A stretch of 24,428 nucleotides of DNA from DASUGM01 sp036274055 (GTDB taxonomy: Bacteria; Acidobacteriota; Vicinamibacteria; Vicinamibacterales; SCN-69-37). Location of the stretch: contig DASUGM010000341.1 of NCBI GenBank assembly GCA_036274055.1, positions 1-24,428 on the forward strand, written 5' to 3'. The translations under genes and the position numbers were made by a program. The notes beneath the pieces were generated by a model. That model saw nothing but the letters and a program-made list of their open reading frames with translations. It ran no database searches and was not told where the DNA came from. Of the stretch, positions 6,207-14,503 are shown piece by piece. How positions within the stretch are numbered: position 1 is the stretch's first letter; the number at the start of each line of letters is the position of its first letter.

Positions 6207-8408
6207 CTAGCCGCGGCCCATCGCCCCAGACGCGGCCGCGGCAACGACGTACAGCGCCGCCCCGACGAGCATCGCGACCTGAAACCCGGCCATCAGCGCG
6301 ATCAGCACCGTCGCGACCGAGCCGATCACGGACATCACGCCGTTCAGGCCCCAGTAGAAGGGCGGCGCTGGCAGCGGGCCCCGGCCGGTGCGGCGCAGGC
6401 CCTGAGGAAAGGGCATGCCCATCAGGAAACCGAGCGGCGCCAGGAGCGCGACGGCGATCAGCACCCGCACGCTCAAGCTGAACGGCAGCAGCGCCGGCAC
6501 CAGGCGCGGCATCACGATCGCGAGGACCACGCCAAGGCCGGCGACGGTCAGGCACGCCGTCCGCGTCGACACCCGCGTGCTCATCACGCTGCCGAGTCCG
6601 CTCGATGCCAGCAGCGTGAACAACAGCACCGACAGCGTGAAGATCGGGTGACCGAGCAACAGCGTCAAATGCTGGAGCAGCGCCAGTTCGACGGTGATGA
6701 ACCCGGCGCCGAGCGCGCAGAAGTAGAGAATCGACGCCGCATACGGCCCGACCGGTTCGCCGCGCGGCTTGCCGAGCAGCACGAACGCGCCGAGCAATCC
6801 GATCACCGGTCCCACCAGCCAGGTCAGCCCTTCACGCATCCGATCGGGCATGCCCCATGGCTTCTCGGTCGCGAAGTAGAACGGGCTGTCGTCGAACACC
6901 GCGTTGACCCGCTTCGGCGACTCGGCTTCGTACGTCGCCATCGACTTCGTGCCGTTGAAAATCGCGTCGTACGGCGGTGTCGCCTTGCGGCCCGGCACCA
7001 ACTGAGGATCGGCGAGCGTCCAGTTGATCATGATCGCCGCGGTCTCGGATTCCGTGAACGGCCGCTTCCGGAACATGAAGATCATCTGCGGCGGATTCTC
7101 GCGGTCGCCTTCGCGCCTTTCGTAGAGCACGACGATGCGCTTGCGCGCTTCCTCGACGCCGAGCAGCGCGATCGCGTTCGCCACCAGCCGCGGCACGTCG
7201 ACGTCCCAGCGCAGGATCGCGAGCACGCCGTCGTCGGTGAGGTGGTTGTAGTAGCCCTCGAACGCCTGCGTCGTGTAGAGATAGTTCTCCGACAGCGACA
7301 GGCCGCCCGACGCCACCGACGCCCACGAGTCGACGAAGCCGAGCAGGATGACGTCGAACTTTCGATCGGTCCGGCTGATGTAGTTGCGGCCCTCGCTCTG
7401 GATCACCTCGACGTCCGGCCGATCGTAGAGATTGCCGGCCCGGGCGCCGTAGTGACGGACGAACTTCAGCATCAGCGGGTTGAGCTCGACCGCGGTGACC
7501 TTGCGGCTGCCGGCCGCGAGCGCGACCAGCACGTCCGAACCGCCGCCGGGACCGATGATCAGACTGTCCGGCTTGTCGAACATCCGGAACGGGATCGCGC
7601 GATACCACGTGCTCATGTCGCCGACGCTGGCGAGATTCCCGTCCCATTTGAGGATGCTCGTCCACGCATCCGAGTCGATGTAGAGCCGGGCCAGATACGG
7701 ATCTTCAAATCCTTCGACGGCGTCGATGCGCGAGTAGGCGTTCCAGCCGGTCTGCGCGACTCTGGTGCCCGGCGTGTTGTCCATCTGCCGGCGCATCGCC
7801 TTGAATACTCCGGGAATGACGCGGAAGGTGCCGCGCGATTCGTTGGTGACGGCGACCAGCGTCAGCGCGATCGCCACTGAGATCGCCGCCAGCCGGTACG
7901 GCTTGCTCAGGCACGCGGCGGCGACGAACGGCAGGATCGCCGCGATCAGCACCGCGGTTTCGCCGCCGACGGCCTGGAGCAGGAAGGTCACGCACAGCGC
8001 GCCCAGCGAGGCGCCGATCAGGTCGGCGAAGTACAGCGATCCGGTCTCCGCGCGGCGCAGGTCGAAGATCATCGACAGCGCCATGCCGGCGAGAAAGAAC
8101 GGGATCAGCGGCGAGATGAAGTAAATCGGCAGGCGCTCGAGCGTGAATGGAAACTGCACCACCACCAGCAGGCACAGCGGGATGGCGATGCCATAGATCA
8201 TCGTCAGCGCCGCCGCCAGCGACATCGTCGGCGCGATTCGTTTCTTCAGCAGATACACGGCGAGGCCGCCGAGGCCCCAGCCAAGCAGCGCCACCGACAC
8301 CGCGACGAACGCGAAGTGATACCAAATCGTCGCCGAATAGATTCTGGTGAGGCCGATTTCGAAGAGCAGACCGGACAGAGTGATTAAGAAGACGCCGAGG
8401 TGGATCAT
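6207..8408 (-). CDS. Polytopic membrane protein with spermidine-synthase-like methyltransferase-fold domain
   Basis: A 733-residue fusion. The N-terminal ~190 residues are mostly hydrophobic helices (MIHLGVFLITLSGLLFEIGL onward, about six to seven segments). Residues about 215-470 form a Rossmann domain of the spermidine synthase/SAM-methyltransferase type: LIIGPGGGSDVLVAL (283-297), acidic loop VTAVELNP with E308, then FDVILLGFVDSWASVASGGL and a downstream LYTTQAF. The C-terminal part (about 540-733) is again multi-spanning. The spermidine synthase gate-keeping aspartate region reads GFVDSW, so real polyamine synthesis is doubtful. This membrane-anchored class is common in Acidobacteriota and of unknown substrate. 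The ATG at 8408 gives a good first helix, but no Shine-Dalgarno is apparent. A repeat element lies immediately upstream, between it and the BNR gene. Confidence 0.85.
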   Translation of the reverse strand: MIHLGVFLITLSGLLFEIGLTRIYSATIWYHFAFVAVSVALLGWGLGGLAVYLLKKRIAPTMSLAAALTMIYGIAIPLCLLVVVQFPFTLERLPIYFISPLIPFFLAGMALSMIFDLRRAETGSLYFADLIGASLGALCVTFLLQAVGGETAVLIAAILPFVAAACLSKPYRLAAISVAIALTLVAVTNESRGTFRVIPGVFKAMRRQMDNTPGTRVAQTGWNAYSRIDAVEGFEDPYLARLYIDSDAWTSILKWDGNLASVGDMSTWYRAIPFRMFDKPDSLIIGPGGGSDVLVALAAGSRKVTAVELNPLMLKFVRHYGARAGNLYDRPDVEVIQSEGRNYISRTDRKFDVILLGFVDSWASVASGGLSLSENYLYTTQAFEGYYNHLTDDGVLAILRWDVDVPRLVANAIALLGVEEARKRIVVLYERREGDRENPPQMIFMFRKRPFTESETAAIMINWTLADPQLVPGRKATPPYDAIFNGTKSMATYEAESPKRVNAVFDDSPFYFATEKPWGMPDRMREGLTWLVGPVIGLLGAFVLLGKPRGEPVGPYAASILYFCALGAGFITVELALLQHLTLLLGHPIFTLSVLLFTLLASSGLGSVMSTRVSTRTACLTVAGLGVVLAIVMPRLVPALLPFSLSVRVLIAVALLAPLGFLMGMPFPQGLRRTGRGPLPAPPFYWGLNGVMSVIGSVATVLIALMAGFQVAMLVGAALYVVAAAASGAMGRG

Positions 8409-8427
8409 TCGGAGGAGATTCTACATG

Positions 8428-8604
8428 CTCGGTGCTGAGTGCTCGGTGCTTGGTGCTTGGTGCCGGTGCTCGCTGCTCGGTGCGGTGCGCACCGAGACGA
8501 GACGACGATCGAGATATCTCGATTTTCGTACTCGGCAATCTGACGGCCGCACCAAGCAACAAGCACCGGCATTCAGCACCAAGCAACCAGCACTCAGCAC
8601 TGAG
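8428..8604. repeat. Inverted-arm heptamer element (GGTGCTT unit)
   Basis: Arms at 8428-8485 and 8547-8604, both 58 bp, are complementary at about 80% or more. They are made of GGTGCTT/GTGCTGA-type heptamers and separated by a 61-bp AT-richer centre containing the palindrome CGAGATATCTCG. It fills the spacer between the BNR stop (8613) and the start of the spermidine-synthase-like gene (8408). No gene is seen here. Confidence 0.88.
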
Positions 8605-8612
8605 TCGCCGCG

Positions 8613-10769
8613 CTATCTGATCAGCGCCAGCGCCGCCGTCGCCGCGGTGATGGCGGCGTTGACCGCGGCTTCGGTCGCTGCGGTCGGCCTGGCGTCCGAG
8701 TCCTGCAGGCGATCGAATGCGGCCAGAAGCGACATGGCGGCGGCGTCGAGCGCGACTCGGTGAGCGGCCGGCCGCCCGGCGTATTCCGGCGCCCGGCGCA
8801 CCGCGGCGACCTGCTTGAGCATCTCATCCATGGCCCGGGTGAGCCGGTACTGCTGCGTGAGGTCGGCGATCGGCGTCTTCACTCGCGGGTCGAGGCGAAC
8901 GACGACGGCCTGGCGCATGGCGCGGCCGTTCGCGCTCAGCCGCACTTGATACGTGCCAGGCAGAATCCACATGCCCGGCCGGACCGGCGTCGCGTCCGGT
9001 GGGGCGTATCTGACATCCCAAACGACACGATGCAGTCCAGGCGTCGCCGGCAGCGGCCGCACGGCGTCGGTGTTCGAGTACCTGCGGAAGACGTCGCCCG
9101 ACTGCGTGTCGAGGATCTCGAGTTCGACCGTGCCGGTGAACGACGCGCCAAGCAGGTAGTTGATGATCACGCCGTCGGCTGGATTGGCGGCGGTCGGTTC
9201 GTCGGCGGCGAGCCGCGCGCCGGGATTCTTGTCGGCGCGGAAGCGCCACGCCGTCGCTGGACGGAACAGGTAGGCATCCGCGCGGGCGATATCCGGCGTG
9301 ATCTGCCGCAGCGGCGTGATGTCGTCGAGAATCCAGAGACCGCGCCCCTGCGTCGCGATCACGAGGTCGCTGTCCTTGATGGCGAGGTCGCGCACTTCCG
9401 TGACCGGCAGATTCAGGCGCAGCGGCAGCCAGCGCTCGCCGTCGTCGAACGACATGAACACGGTGTGCGCGGTACCGGCGAAGAGCAGGCCGCGCCGGAA
9501 CGGATCCTCCCGCACAGCGTTGACGTCGGCGCCGGCCGGGAGCCCGGTGACGATCTCGGTCCACGACGCGCCGCCGTCACGAGTGCGCAGCAGGTGCGGG
9601 CGAACGTCGTCAGCGCGGTTGGTTCTCACCGCGGCGTAGGCCATGTTGCCGTCGAAATGCGAGGCTTCGATCGACGCAATCACGGCGCTCGGGCCGGCCG
9701 CCGCCGGCGTCACGTTCGTCCAGTTGGCGCCGTTGTCGCGGGTCACGTGGATCTGTCCGTCGTCGGTGCCGGCCCAGATGACGCGGCCGTCGACGTACGA
9801 CGGCGCCAGCGTCACGATCGCGCCGGGCGACAACGCGGGGCTGATTGCGGTCCAGGTCTGGCCGCCGGTCGCGCTTTTCCATACCGAACTGGTGCCGAAG
9901 AGCAATGTGCGCGGGTCAGTTGGCGCGAACAGCACCGGCGGCGTCGTCGAGACGCGGAAATCCCCGCCGCGCGTCGGGCCGACGTCTTGCACCTGGCCGG
10001 AGCGCCGATCGAAGCGCGTCACCCGGCCGGAATACAGAATGTCGGGATCGTTGCCGTCAATCGCGACGTAGCCAGCGGCGGCTCCGCCAACGGGCGTCGT
10101 CTCACGCGCGGAGATCTGACCGCTGTCGCTGCGGCTCTGGACGCAAATCGCCGGCGCGTCGATCTGCGCTCCGCAGACGCGATATGGGAAGGTCGAGTCC
10201 ACGCCGACACGTTCGAAGGACGTCGTCGGCTGATTGACGACGGAACTCCACGACGCGCCGCCGTTGACGGTGATCGACGCGCCGTGATCGCCGCCGACGA
10301 TCCTGATTTCAGGGTGCTGCGGGTTGGTCCATTCCGGCCGGTCGCGTCGCTCGGGATGAGTCGTCGCGGCGACGCCCGGACCGGTCTGTTTCCAGGTCTT
10401 GCCGGCGTCCGTCGATCGATACGTGCCGTCGCGGCCGCCGACTTCAACGACGGCCGGGTCCGTCGCGGCGACCGTCAGCGTCGCGACCGCGCCGATCGGC
10501 TGATCGTCGAGCACCGCCATCCACGTTCGGCCGGCATCGGTGGTCTTCCAGACGCCGCCGTTGTCGACGCCGATGTAGAAAGTGTTCGGCTGCGACGGCA
10601 CACCGGCCACCGCGCTCGTCCGTCCACCGACGAACGGGCCGATGTTTCGCCATTTCATTTCGCGGAACAGCGTCGCGTCGAGCCCCACGGGCGCCTGCGC
10701 GTGCGTGCGGAATTGAACGCCGGCCCACGCCGCCACGGCCACGAGCAGACACACGAGCGGGCGGCGCAT
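8613..10769 (-). CDS. Secreted BNR/sortilin-like beta-propeller protein
   Basis: A 718-residue exported protein. The N-terminus (MRRPLVCLLVAVAAWAGVQF ... AQA) is a signal peptide. The rest contains repeated Asp-box/BNR blades: VWKTTDAGRTW, TYRSTDAGKTW, ITVNGGASW, VWKSATGGQTW, IHVTRDNGANW, LLRTRDGGASW and FMSFDDGERW, followed by QGRGLWILDDITPLRQ. It is a shorter paralogue of the two proteins at 15565-18672 and 18778-21705, sharing the opening RNIGP motif, the C-terminal WILDD motif, and a CGAQ...IC segment matching their CGG(T/A)QDN...CGPSR. It lacks their glycine-rich linkers. Such proteins are often labelled glycosyl hydrolase because of sialidase-like BNR repeats, but no sialidase active site is evident. 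It lies 24 bp downstream of the VWA gene and is probably in its operon. Confidence 0.88.
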   Translation of the reverse strand: MRRPLVCLLVAVAAWAGVQFRTHAQAPVGLDATLFREMKWRNIGPFVGGRTSAVAGVPSQPNTFYIGVDNGGVWKTTDAGRTWMAVLDDQPIGAVATLTVAATDPAVVEVGGRDGTYRSTDAGKTWKQTGPGVAATTHPERRDRPEWTNPQHPEIRIVGGDHGASITVNGGASWSSVVNQPTTSFERVGVDSTFPYRVCGAQIDAPAICVQSRSDSGQISARETTPVGGAAAGYVAIDGNDPDILYSGRVTRFDRRSGQVQDVGPTRGGDFRVSTTPPVLFAPTDPRTLLFGTSSVWKSATGGQTWTAISPALSPGAIVTLAPSYVDGRVIWAGTDDGQIHVTRDNGANWTNVTPAAAGPSAVIASIEASHFDGNMAYAAVRTNRADDVRPHLLRTRDGGASWTEIVTGLPAGADVNAVREDPFRRGLLFAGTAHTVFMSFDDGERWLPLRLNLPVTEVRDLAIKDSDLVIATQGRGLWILDDITPLRQITPDIARADAYLFRPATAWRFRADKNPGARLAADEPTAANPADGVIINYLLGASFTGTVELEILDTQSGDVFRRYSNTDAVRPLPATPGLHRVVWDVRYAPPDATPVRPGMWILPGTYQVRLSANGRAMRQAVVVRLDPRVKTPIADLTQQYRLTRAMDEMLKQVAAVRRAPEYAGRPAAHRVALDAAAMSLLAAFDRLQDSDARPTAATEAAVNAAITAATAALALIR

Positions 10770-10793
10770 CGAGTCGATATTACTTCGATGTCC

Positions 10794-12731
10794 CTACCGG
10801 ATCGTGATCGGGATATCGCGACGGATCGTCTTGCCGCTGACCGTCGCGACGATCTCGATGACGTGAGTACCCGGCGGTACGCCGCGGAGCGGCAGCATCG
10901 CGTCGAACGTCGCTTCCTGTCCGCCCCTGACGCCTGTCGCCGTCGTCAGCCTGGTCTGCGCCACTGCGGCGCCCACGACGCCAATCGCCACGGCCGCGGC
11001 GCCTTTCGACTTCCAGAACGCGCGGCCGAAGACGCGCAGCGTGTCGCTCGCCGCGAACGCGCGCGACGTCGTCGGTTGAAACGGGACCAGCGGCGCGATC
11101 GATTTGCCATTCAACGCCGGCGGCGACGCGCCGACGACGCCGATAGCGACGCCGCCGATCTGCGGCTTCGCGTCCGACGGGTCGGGGACGTCGATCGGCA
11201 TCTGTACGCTGCCGGCGCGGCCGAGTTGCTGACTGGCGACGCCAACACGCAGCGTCAAGGGCTGAGAGGGCAGTTCGAGCGCGGCGTCGAGGAGCAGCAT
11301 GATTGGCTGGTCGTTCGGCGCGGTGCCGGCGAATTTCAGATGCTGCGACGACGTCGCTTTGACCTTGCCGTCGGGATCGAGCGCGAACACCGACAGCGCC
11401 AGCGTGTCGTCGATGCGACGCGAGCCGTCGAGCGACGGCGGATATTCCAACTCGACGGTCACCGCGGTGTTCACGCCTTTCGCGGCCGCGGCGAGCGGCA
11501 TCGCCGTGGCCCGCACGGTCAACCCGACGACGTTGACGCCGGCGGAGATCGCCGACTCGACGGTGCTCTGCAGCGACGCGGCCTCGATCTTCGCGCCCGG
11601 CGCGACATAGGCCTTGCGGGCACGGATGCGAACACCGGGCCGGTTCACCTTGACGTCGAACTCGTGCAGCCGGCCGTCTGGCAGAAGCGGATTCGGCGAA
11701 AACGCCAACTCGTAGAAGCTGCCGTTTTCCGCGACGATTTCGGCGACGGCGCGCGAGAGGTCCGACGCGTCGGTGAACGCGCGGCCGCCGGTATTGATGG
11801 CGATCACTTTCGTCCAGTTCTGCTGCGACCGGATGTTGTGCCTGATCGTCGCGCGGACGCTCTCGTTCGAGATCGCCCCGATCCCCCCGCGGACGGCGTC
11901 TTCCGGGTTGACGATCCCGCGCGGATCGATCGTGTAGATCGGGACATCCGATCGCTTCGCCTGCTCGAACACCGGCATCAGCTCTTCCGTGAAGAATGCG
12001 GTGCCAGGCGGTCCGTCCGGATCGATCGTCGTCATCGTCCCAACGTAGACGATGGCGCGGCGCATGTGGCCCGAGCCGGCGAGCGACGCCGAGACGTTGC
12101 GGAGCACGTCGGTGCTTCGGCTCGCGGTCGCCACGACGAGTTTTTGATCGATGCGCGCCGCCGCCGGATTCGCATCGAGGCCGAAGCCCACGGTCTTGCG
12201 GACGTTGTCGATCGCGCCCAGCAGCCGCGCGTAGTTGGTCGTGAAGTTCACGCTGGTGTCGGATCGACCGGTGTAGACAATCGCGACTTCGTCCTCAGGC
12301 GGAAACGAACGAACGAGATCGGTCAACACCCGCTTGATCGGCACGATGTCCGATTCAATCAGATGCAGATCGTCGACGACGATCGCCCACAGCCGGCTGG
12401 TCGGGGCCGCCATCGCGTTGCCGGCGACGTCAGGTTCGGGCACGCGGATCGCGGGCGCCTCGGCCTCACGCCGCAGGACCGGCACCGACACGAAGCGGAA
12501 GTCGGTGATCGTTTGCGGCGTGCCCTTCTCGACAATCGAAAAATCCGCCTGCGTCAAATCGGCGATCGGCCGATCGCTGCTGTCGGTGACCACCACGTCG
12601 ACGCGGACGCGGTCGATGGCGGCGCGGAAAACGGGCTGCTGAGCAGATTGGGATGGATGGGCCTTGACTGGTCGATACGACGCGATCGAGAGAGCCGTAC
12701 CTGCAGCGATCAACGTGGCGAGAGCTCGCAC
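10794..12731 (-). CDS. Secreted VWFA-related acidobacterial domain protein
   Basis: A 645-residue exported protein of the VWFA-related acidobacterial family. A signal peptide (MRALATLIAAGTALSIASYR ... KA) precedes a short beta domain with RVDVVVTDSSDRPIADLTQADFSIVEKG (43-70). The VWA fold begins at RLWAIVVDDLHLIESD (113-128). The metal-binding DxSxS of classic VWA domains is replaced by VDDLHLI, as is common in this family. IYTIDPRGIV and TGGRAFTDASDLSRAVAEI follow, then two or three Ig-like beta domains. It acts outside the cytoplasmic membrane; partner and ligand are unknown. The start is the GTG at 12731, with GAGGAG 5 nt upstream. It is followed after 24 bp by the BNR gene, suggesting joint expression. 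Confidence 0.9.
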   Translation of the reverse strand: MRALATLIAAGTALSIASYRPVKAHPSQSAQQPVFRAAIDRVRVDVVVTDSSDRPIADLTQADFSIVEKGTPQTITDFRFVSVPVLRREAEAPAIRVPEPDVAGNAMAAPTSRLWAIVVDDLHLIESDIVPIKRVLTDLVRSFPPEDEVAIVYTGRSDTSVNFTTNYARLLGAIDNVRKTVGFGLDANPAAARIDQKLVVATASRSTDVLRNVSASLAGSGHMRRAIVYVGTMTTIDPDGPPGTAFFTEELMPVFEQAKRSDVPIYTIDPRGIVNPEDAVRGGIGAISNESVRATIRHNIRSQQNWTKVIAINTGGRAFTDASDLSRAVAEIVAENGSFYELAFSPNPLLPDGRLHEFDVKVNRPGVRIRARKAYVAPGAKIEAASLQSTVESAISAGVNVVGLTVRATAMPLAAAAKGVNTAVTVELEYPPSLDGSRRIDDTLALSVFALDPDGKVKATSSQHLKFAGTAPNDQPIMLLLDAALELPSQPLTLRVGVASQQLGRAGSVQMPIDVPDPSDAKPQIGGVAIGVVGASPPALNGKSIAPLVPFQPTTSRAFAASDTLRVFGRAFWKSKGAAAVAIGVVGAAVAQTRLTTATGVRGGQEATFDAMLPLRGVPPGTHVIEIVATVSGKTIRRDIPITIR

Positions 12732-12736
12732 CGGAT

Positions 12737-12742
12737 CTCCTC
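12737..12742 (-). promoter_or_regulatory. Shine-Dalgarno for the VWFA-related protein
   Basis: GAGGAG on the minus strand, 5 nt before GTG 12731; it supports this non-ATG start. Confidence 0.6.
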
Positions 12743-12770
12743 GGCTGGCGAGCGAAGCATACCTCTTTAC

Positions 12771-12822
12771 CGGGGCACGATGCCGAGCCGGCCCGAGGGG
12801 CCGAGACGCGGCATCGTGCCCG
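12771..12822 (-). terminator. Hairpin after the beta-helix gene, possible terminator
   Basis: Arms 12771-12785 and 12809-12822 (GGGGCACGATGCCG / CGGCATCGTGCCC) enclose a smaller GC-rich stem (GGCCCGAGGGGCC). It starts 17 bp beyond the stop codon of the beta-helix gene and sits ahead of the VWA gene. No uridine run follows on the minus strand, so intrinsic termination is uncertain; it may be another repeat-type hairpin. Confidence 0.4.
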
Positions 12823-12839
12823 GGTCTTGAGCAGGGATA

Positions 12840-13751
12840 TCAGTCGATGCCGGCGGTCCGGCAAACGCGGTTGTCAGCGAACGTATTCCCGGACGAGGTC
12901 GGATCCTGATACAGGTCGAGCTCGCTGTTCGGGCAGCCATTGATCCCGCTGATCAGGCTGAAGGACGTTCCAGTCACGAGCACACCAGCCAGGTTGTTCT
13001 TGGCGATGCCGTCGCGCAGGCTCATCGACCACGAATCCTGAAGCAGGAAACCGCCGATGCCGTTGTGATTCGAGACGTTGCCAGCGATGTCGTTGCCGAC
13101 GCTGTTCCAAAATCCGAACCCGAATTCGCCATTGTTCGTCGCCGTGTTGCCGCGGTAGTGGTTGGCGAATGTGAAACTTTCACCAAATCCATGATCCGCA
13201 TTGCCGTTGGCCGTGTTGTCAACGAATTCGACGTCGCTGGAAAACGAGTGAGTCTCGAAGCCATTCCGGCCGTTGTTGTTCGACGTGTTGCCCTGCAGCC
13301 GCAGCTGACGCGACTGTCCAATGGCAAAGCCCGCGAACGTGTTGTTCGTGGCGCTGTTGCCATCGACAAGGACCTGCGAAGAGAACTCGATAACGATGCC
13401 GTAGTCGTTCGCTGTCGTGACGTTGTCGCGAACGGCGACGCCGGAGGTAAAGACGACCTGGATCGCGCGTTCGAAGCCGGTGACCGCGCAGTTTTGCACG
13501 GTGACCGTCACGGCCGGCGCCGTGATCAGGACGCCGACGCCATTGCCTGCGCCGCGAACGGTGTGACCGGCGCAGTCGAGGGTGACTGATCCAGCGGTGA
13601 AGACGACTGGCCCGTGATGATCTTCGGTCAGCACCGTGTCGCTGCCGACGAACAGGGTGCCGACGGTCGGAGCCGCCCACGCCGCAGACGACGCGCTGAG
13701 CGAGAGAAGCAGGGGAAAAACGAGGTGCTTGAGCAGAGGCAAGCGATTCAC
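12840..13751 (-). CDS. Secreted right-handed parallel beta-helix (NosD-like) protein
   Basis: A 303-residue exported protein. It starts at GTG 13751, 4 nt after GGAGG within AAAGGAGGA, giving NRLPLLKHLVFPLLLSLS and a cleavage site near AWA-AP, a clean signal peptide. The reading frame stays open upstream but that part is not needed. Mature residues carry a ladder of short parallel beta-helix coils rich in Asn and Gly: VRDNVTTANDYG, VDGNSATNNTFAG, LQGNTSNNNGRNG, FVDNTANGNADHG, YRGNTATNNGEFG, IAGNVSNHNGIGG. This matches the PbH1/NosD-type repeat. The likely role is surface or periplasmic carbohydrate binding or a structural one; no catalytic residues can be assigned. A possible FNR-type box lies about 75 bp upstream of the start. 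Confidence 0.85.
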   Translation of the reverse strand: MNRLPLLKHLVFPLLLSLSASSAAWAAPTVGTLFVGSDTVLTEDHHGPVVFTAGSVTLDCAGHTVRGAGNGVGVLITAPAVTVTVQNCAVTGFERAIQVVFTSGVAVRDNVTTANDYGIVIEFSSQVLVDGNSATNNTFAGFAIGQSRQLRLQGNTSNNNGRNGFETHSFSSDVEFVDNTANGNADHGFGESFTFANHYRGNTATNNGEFGFGFWNSVGNDIAGNVSNHNGIGGFLLQDSWSMSLRDGIAKNNLAGVLVTGTSFSLISGINGCPNSELDLYQDPTSSGNTFADNRVCRTAGID

Positions 13752-13755
13752 GGGT

Positions 13756-13762
13756 CCTCCTT
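13756..13762 (-). promoter_or_regulatory. Strong Shine-Dalgarno for the beta-helix gene
   Basis: AAGGAGG on the minus strand, 4 nt before GTG 13751. It selects this start over upstream in-frame alternatives, which would place extra charged residues before the signal peptide. Confidence 0.7.
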
Positions 13763-13792
13763 TGGAGGCGCGAAAGCGTGCAGCCAATGACT

Positions 13793-13815
13793 GCCGGCCT
13801 CGACGCGAGGCCGGC
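13793..13815 (-). other. Compact GC hairpin downstream of the DUF454 gene
   Basis: A perfect 10-bp stem (GCCGGCCTCG / CGAGGCCGGC) with a 3-nt loop, between the DUF454 gene and the beta-helix gene. It could stop transcription from DUF454 or lie in the beta-helix leader. No T-run follows. Confidence 0.45.
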
Positions 13816-13824
13816 GCCGTCACC

Positions 13825-13838
13825 TTGATTTGCGTCAA
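13825..13838. promoter_or_regulatory. Candidate FNR/CRP-family binding site
   Basis: TTGATTTGCGTCAA matches the FNR/Dnr consensus TTGAT-N4-ATCAA at 9 of 10 positions. It sits about 75 bp upstream of the beta-helix start and 58 bp beyond the DUF454 stop. If functional it would tie the secreted beta-helix protein to oxygen or nitric-oxide responses. One site found by eye is weak evidence. Confidence 0.35.
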
Positions 13839-13895
13839 GGAAGGGGAACGAGGCTCAGCAGAGATGGCCGCCGCGCGAACGCGCGGGTGGAGAAG

Positions 13896-14300
13896 CTAGG
13901 AGCGCGCGGCTTCGGGTCCGGTGTCGGCCACGAATGCCGGCACTTTGACGACGTGAATCGTCACGCCGAGCGCAATCGCGAGCAGCAGCAGGTGCAGCCA
14001 CCACGCGGTGACGCTGAAGATCATCGTCGCGAGGATGCCGGCCCAGAGCATCGCCAGGGTCGTGCCTTTTTGACGACGAGTCATCCCGCGGCCTTCACGG
14101 CTGTTGCGGATGTAGCTGCCGAGCCAGCGGTTGTTGATCAGCTTCTGGTAGAAGCGGTCGGAACTGCGCGCGTAGCAGGCCGCGCCCAACAGAAGGAAGA
14201 CCGTCGTTGGCATCAAGGGGAGAAAGATGCCGATCACGCCGAGCGCGACCGACAGGGTGCCGCAGAGGATCAGCAGGGCTCGCCAGAGGCGGGACGACAC
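13896..14300 (-). CDS. DUF454 (YbaN-like) inner-membrane protein
   Basis: A 134-residue small membrane protein. It shows the DUF454 pattern: LWRALLILCGTLSVALGVIG, then IFLPLMPTTVFLLLGAACYARSSDRFYQ, LINNRWLGSYIRNSREGRGM, and two C-terminal helices (AMLWAGILATMIFSVTAWW and LHLLLLAIALGVTIHVV). The family's function is unknown. The start is uncertain: I take GTG 14300, where family homology begins. The frame remains open upstream through the GATTGCCG repeat to 14585, encoding runs such as IRQSSIRQSSIRQS that are clearly repeat-derived. The repeat begins only 11 bp before the GTG, so it may have replaced the native promoter and ribosome site or fused to the gene. Downstream is the beta-helix gene. 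Confidence 0.8.
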   Translation of the reverse strand: MSSRLWRALLILCGTLSVALGVIGIFLPLMPTTVFLLLGAACYARSSDRFYQKLINNRWLGSYIRNSREGRGMTRRQKGTTLAMLWAGILATMIFSVTAWWLHLLLLAIALGVTIHVVKVPAFVADTGPEAARS

Positions 14301-14310
14301 CCTTGGATCA

Positions 14311-14473
14311 TTGCCGAATTGCCGTATCGAGGGCAATGCCGGATTGGATTGGGGGATTGGCCGATTGCCGGAATCAATGCCGGATTGCCGGATTGGCGGA
14401 TTGACGCTTCGCGATTGCCGAATTGACGATTGCCGAATTGACGATTGCCGAATTGCGCCATTGCCGCATTGGC
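14311..14473. repeat. GATTGCCG repeat block, left inverted copy
   Basis: About 160 bp of degenerate octamers (GATTGCCG, GATTGGCG, GATTGACG), including three near-identical GATTGCCGAATTGAC steps. It is the inverted homologue of 15323-15475: the reverse complement of that block aligns along most of its length, sharing ATCGAGGGCA and ATCAATGCCGGATTG landmarks. It begins 11 bp upstream of the DUF454 start. Confidence 0.9.
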
Positions 14474-14503
14474 CGAGGTGATTAGGCTCGCCATGCCACG
14501 CGA

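Noticed and set aside
8760..12830. A 1356-codon open frame on the plus strand
   Set aside because: It is antisense to the BNR and VWA genes and spans both. Its Arg/Asp/His-rich translation has no domains; it results from high-GC codon bias in the real genes.
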